From positions 1 to 64,000 of the forward strand of contig NZ_JAFGYF010000010.1 of the NCBI RefSeq assembly GCF_016921195.1: 64,000 nucleotides of DNA, written 5' to 3'. Below the pieces are notes generated by a model. The model was not told where the DNA came from, ran no database searches, and worked only from the letters and a program-made list of their open reading frames with translations. This stretch comes from Cellulosimicrobium cellulans. GTDB lineage: Bacteria > Actinomycetota > Actinomycetes > Actinomycetales > Cellulomonadaceae. Position numbers and translations under genes: made by a program. The number at the start of each line of letters is the position of its first letter. Position 1 is the stretch's first letter. Positions 62,008-64,000 of the stretch are shown here, piece after piece.

Positions 62008-62862
62008 TCAGCCCTGCGCGGCCGTGACGGCCTCCGAGAGCGCGTTCGGGTCGCTCCAGTTGCCGTCCCAGCGCTCGCCGTCGATCGTGATCGTCGGCGT
62101 GCCGAAGCCGCCGGACTGCGGGTTCACGAGGGACTCGTCCTGCGTGACGAGGCTCGTCGCGGTGGCGGCCCAGTCGCCGTACGTCTCGACGGCGGTCCCG
62201 TCGGCGATGCCCGCGGCGACGTCGGCCGGGACGCCGGCCTGCTCGGCCAGGTCCGCGATCTGCTCGTCGGTGAGGGTCGAGACGTTCTCCTCGGGCTGGT
62301 TCTGGAACATGATCGCGTTGAACGCGTTCATCTGCTCCGGCGCGCGGTCCGCGACCCACGCGGCGGCCGCCGCGGAGCGGGTCGAGAACTGCTGCGCGTT
62401 CGCCATGCGGTCGAGGATCGAGACGGGGTGCAGGACGACGGTGATGTCACCCGACTCGCGGAGCTGGTCGAGCATCGCGCCGTTCGTCTCCTCGAACTGG
62501 CCGCAGATGGGGCACATGTAGTCGAGGTAGACGCCGACCTCGACCGCGCCCTCGTTCTCCGTCCCGGCCGCGCCGTCGGCGCCCATCGGGATGCCGCCGT
62601 CGTCGCGGGACGTCGAGGGGCTCGTCACGTCGGCGAGGTTGCCGGCCGCGACCGCGTCGATCGTCTTGTTCTGGTCCTTCATGGCCGGGATCCACACGGC
62701 GAGGAACACGCCGACGAGGACGAGGACGCCCGCGACGAGCGCTCCGATCGTGATGAGGCGGTTCCGCTTGTCGCGCTTGGCCTGCGCCTCGCGCAGCGCC
62801 AGGGCCTCCGCGCGCGCGGCCTCGCGGCGCTGGGCCTTGGTCTGGGTTTCGTTGCTGGGCAT
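62008..62862 (-). CDS. Membrane-anchored DsbA-like thioredoxin-fold protein
   Basis: 284 aa. Charged cytoplasmic head (about 1-34), one transmembrane helix (LITIGALVAGVLVLVGVFLAVWI, about 35-57) and an extracytoplasmic thioredoxin domain with active-site CPIC in VYLDYMCPICGQFEE (about 110-125). The helical insert AAWVADRAPEQMNAFNAIMFQNQPEE and the cis-Pro region GGFGTPTITIDGERW fit DsbA/BdbD-like oxidases that form disulfides in secreted proteins. ATG 62862 has GGAGG upstream. The redox partner VKOR or DsbB is not in the window. The following gene on the same strand is a membrane protein. Confidence 0.92.
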   Translation of the reverse strand: MPSNETQTKAQRREAARAEALALREAQAKRDKRNRLITIGALVAGVLVLVGVFLAVWIPAMKDQNKTIDAVAAGNLADVTSPSTSRDDGGIPMGADGAAGTENEGAVEVGVYLDYMCPICGQFEETNGAMLDQLRESGDITVVLHPVSILDRMANAQQFSTRSAAAAAWVADRAPEQMNAFNAIMFQNQPEENVSTLTDEQIADLAEQAGVPADVAAGIADGTAVETYGDWAATATSLVTQDESLVNPQSGGFGTPTITIDGERWDGNWSDPNALSEAVTAAQG

Positions 62863-62951
62863 GGTCGTCCTCCGAGGGAGTTCCGAGAGCTGGGGATGTG
62901 TCGGGGTGCGCGCCGACGAGGGTCGCGCGGGCCGTGCGTCCGACGGCGTCG

Positions 62952-63527
62952 TCAGACGAGCGCGAGCCGCGGCGGGCCGCGCCGCGTGCGCACCACCGCG
63001 TCGGCGAGGTGGTGCAGGGCGGCGGGGACGGCGTCGGGCACCGGACGCGCGACCCGACGGGCGCCCGCGACGAGCGCGCCCACAGGGCGGAGCGCGCCCC
63101 GCACCACCGTCCGCAGCGCACGCGCCGCCCCGGCCACGACGGCGCGGGAGCGCTCGTGCGCGCGCCGCGCCCACGCCGACACGCCCCAGGCGACCGCCGC
63201 GGCCACCGCGTGCGCGACGACGACGGGCAGCGCGAGCGCCCCGACCACGGTGACCATGGCGGCGGGGTCGCCGCCGAGGGCCGTGCCGGACGGGCAGTCC
63301 GGGGCCTCGTGGACGAGGGCGAGGTGCATCCCCGCGACGCCCCACGCACCGGGCACCGTCACGCACTGGTGCACGACGGCGTAGCCGCGGTCGGCGAGCT
63401 GCGTCACCAGGGCGGCGACGAGCGTGAGGAGCAGGAGGGCGGGGCCGAGGAACCGGCCGGTCACGGGCACGACGGACGTGCGCGTCACGCCGCGCGACCA
63501 CGCGCGCGGCACCGTCGTCCGGAGCAC
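62952..63527 (-). CDS. Membrane protein of unknown function
   Basis: 191 aa from GTG 63527. Hydrophobic segments at about residues 19-40 (TGRFLGPALLLLTLVAALVTQL) and 86-112 (PAAMVTVVGALALPVVVAHAVAAAVAWGV), with an extracytoplasmic loop carrying Cys at HQCVTV and APDCPSG that could form a disulfide. This is of interest next to the DsbA-like gene. The C-terminus is very basic (RALRTVVRGALRPVGALVAGARRVARP). No family recognised. GTG 63527 is chosen because a TAGGAT box sits seven bases upstream; ATG 63536 and longer starts are less likely. Confidence 0.7.
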   Translation of the reverse strand: MLRTTVPRAWSRGVTRTSVVPVTGRFLGPALLLLTLVAALVTQLADRGYAVVHQCVTVPGAWGVAGMHLALVHEAPDCPSGTALGGDPAAMVTVVGALALPVVVAHAVAAAVAWGVSAWARRAHERSRAVVAGAARALRTVVRGALRPVGALVAGARRVARPVPDAVPAALHHLADAVVRTRRGPPRLALV

Positions 63528-63534
63528 GGCGCCC

Positions 63535-63540
63535 ATCCTA
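63535..63540 (-). promoter_or_regulatory. -10 element TAGGAT, leaderless membrane-protein gene
   Basis: Minus-strand TAGGAT seven bases before GTG 63527. Confidence 0.45.
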
Positions 63541-63614
63541 CGCATGCGGGCTGGTAGCGGGCTGGGAGAACTCGGCACGGGGTGACGTGCGGCGCCCGGT
63601 GCCGGTCGACCCGC

Positions 63615-63998
63615 TCAGCGCAGCGACGGCGGCCCGGGGAACGGCCACCACGTGACGCCGGGGTCGCCCGCGAGGAGCACCACGCACACGACCGTGAGGA
63701 CGATCCCGACGCCCGCGAGCACGAGCGTCCCCGTGCGCCCCGGCGCGAGGCGCGCGAGGGCCGTGCGCGTCCCGTAGCGCGTGAGGTGGGTCAGCGGCCC
63801 GGCCCAGGCGAGCACGACGGCCGCGAGCGCCGCGAGGCCCAGGACCACCGTCGTGACGACCGGCGAGTTCCCGCCGTCCGCGCCCTCGACGACGACCCAG
63901 CGGTCGGACTCCAGCAGCCACCACCCGGCCACGACGACGAGCACGCCGGCGCACGCCGCGACGAGCAGCGACGGGAGCGCCCCGACGACGGCCCGCAC
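63615..63998 (-). CDS. Small membrane protein, possibly truncated by window end
   Basis: Up to 127 aa from GTG 63998, but the frame is open at the window edge, so the true start may lie beyond. Three hydrophobic segments (ALPSLLVAACAGVLVVVAGWWLL, VVTTVVLGLAALAAVVLAWAG, GTLVLAGVGIVLTVVCVVLLAG) separated by DRWVVVEGADGG and TRYGTRTALARLAPGR. No family recognised and no informative partner inside the window. Confidence 0.6.
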   Translation of the reverse strand: MRAVVGALPSLLVAACAGVLVVVAGWWLLESDRWVVVEGADGGNSPVVTTVVLGLAALAAVVLAWAGPLTHLTRYGTRTALARLAPGRTGTLVLAGVGIVLTVVCVVLLAGDPGVTWWPFPGPPSLR

Positions 63999-64000
63999 GA

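Overview
The window is very GC-rich (low-to-mid 70s percent by eye, not computed), with many GTG starts, overlapping stop/start codons and several apparent leaderless promoters. Its gene content is actinobacterial: DtxR/IdeR with all metal ligands, XPB-type helicase with a helicase-associated partner, DUF3027, DUF3263, DUF2530, LytR_C, WXG100, and a groEL under CIRCE. I infer a Micrococcales chromosome of the Cellulomonas/Cellulosimicrobium kind; genus is not proven. I see no phage, IS transposase, CRISPR or plasmid functions.

Layout: 0.6-2.5 kb, DrrAB-type drug ABC exporter; 2.5-8.8 kb, universal stress protein, NlpC/P60 wall hydrolase under a c-di-AMP riboswitch, DtxR regulator, serC, MarR-controlled MFS pump; 8.8-14.1 kb, manA, purine permease, a truncated UDP-sugar-dehydrogenase-like gene and a polyprenyl sugar transferase (surface glycan); 14.5-19.1 kb, DUF2530, then a cold-shock/DUF3027/sacsin-like ATPase operon; 19.2-21 kb, TetR and a divergent NAD epimerase with paired operators; 21-28.6 kb, helicase-associated protein, XPB helicase, TPM protein and PspA; 29-35.7 kb, GATase, NYN nuclease, AlkZ-like glycosylase, two-component system, HD protein, WXG100.

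35.7-53 kb is a nitrogen block on the minus strand: urea carboxylase, a GntR/FCD regulator, the urea ABC transporter urtABCDE, and the urease operon ureABC-F-G-D ending in a fused nickel transporter nikMN. Matching GTGTATAC-type GntR palindromes lie upstream of both ureA and urtA, so the GntR may join urea uptake to urease. UreE is absent (UreG has a His-rich tail), and neither allophanate hydrolase nor the nickel transporter ATPase/T-component is present here. 53-64 kb holds groEL, a GH15-like hydrolase, an FAD oxidoreductase, CspA, LytR_C and DUF3263 proteins, ung, an SGNH hydrolase, tRNA-Thr(TGT), a DsbA-like protein and two membrane proteins.

The most unusual content is non-coding. One interspersed repeat family has arms of 21-bp units (core GAGGTAGAACCGTGGT), inverted about a centre, at about 0.4, 23.6, 28.7-29.0, 45.9-46.8 and 60.4-60.8 kb. 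A second component is a long perfect hairpin (22-27 bp stem) with a conserved 46-47 nt loop, at 1-89, 44262-44352 and 60536-60635. The stems differ in sequence between copies yet stay perfectly complementary, and an inner hairpin also covaries, which points to selection on structure or to an uncharacterised mobile palindromic element. The XPB 3' end is also tandemly triplicated downstream of the gene.
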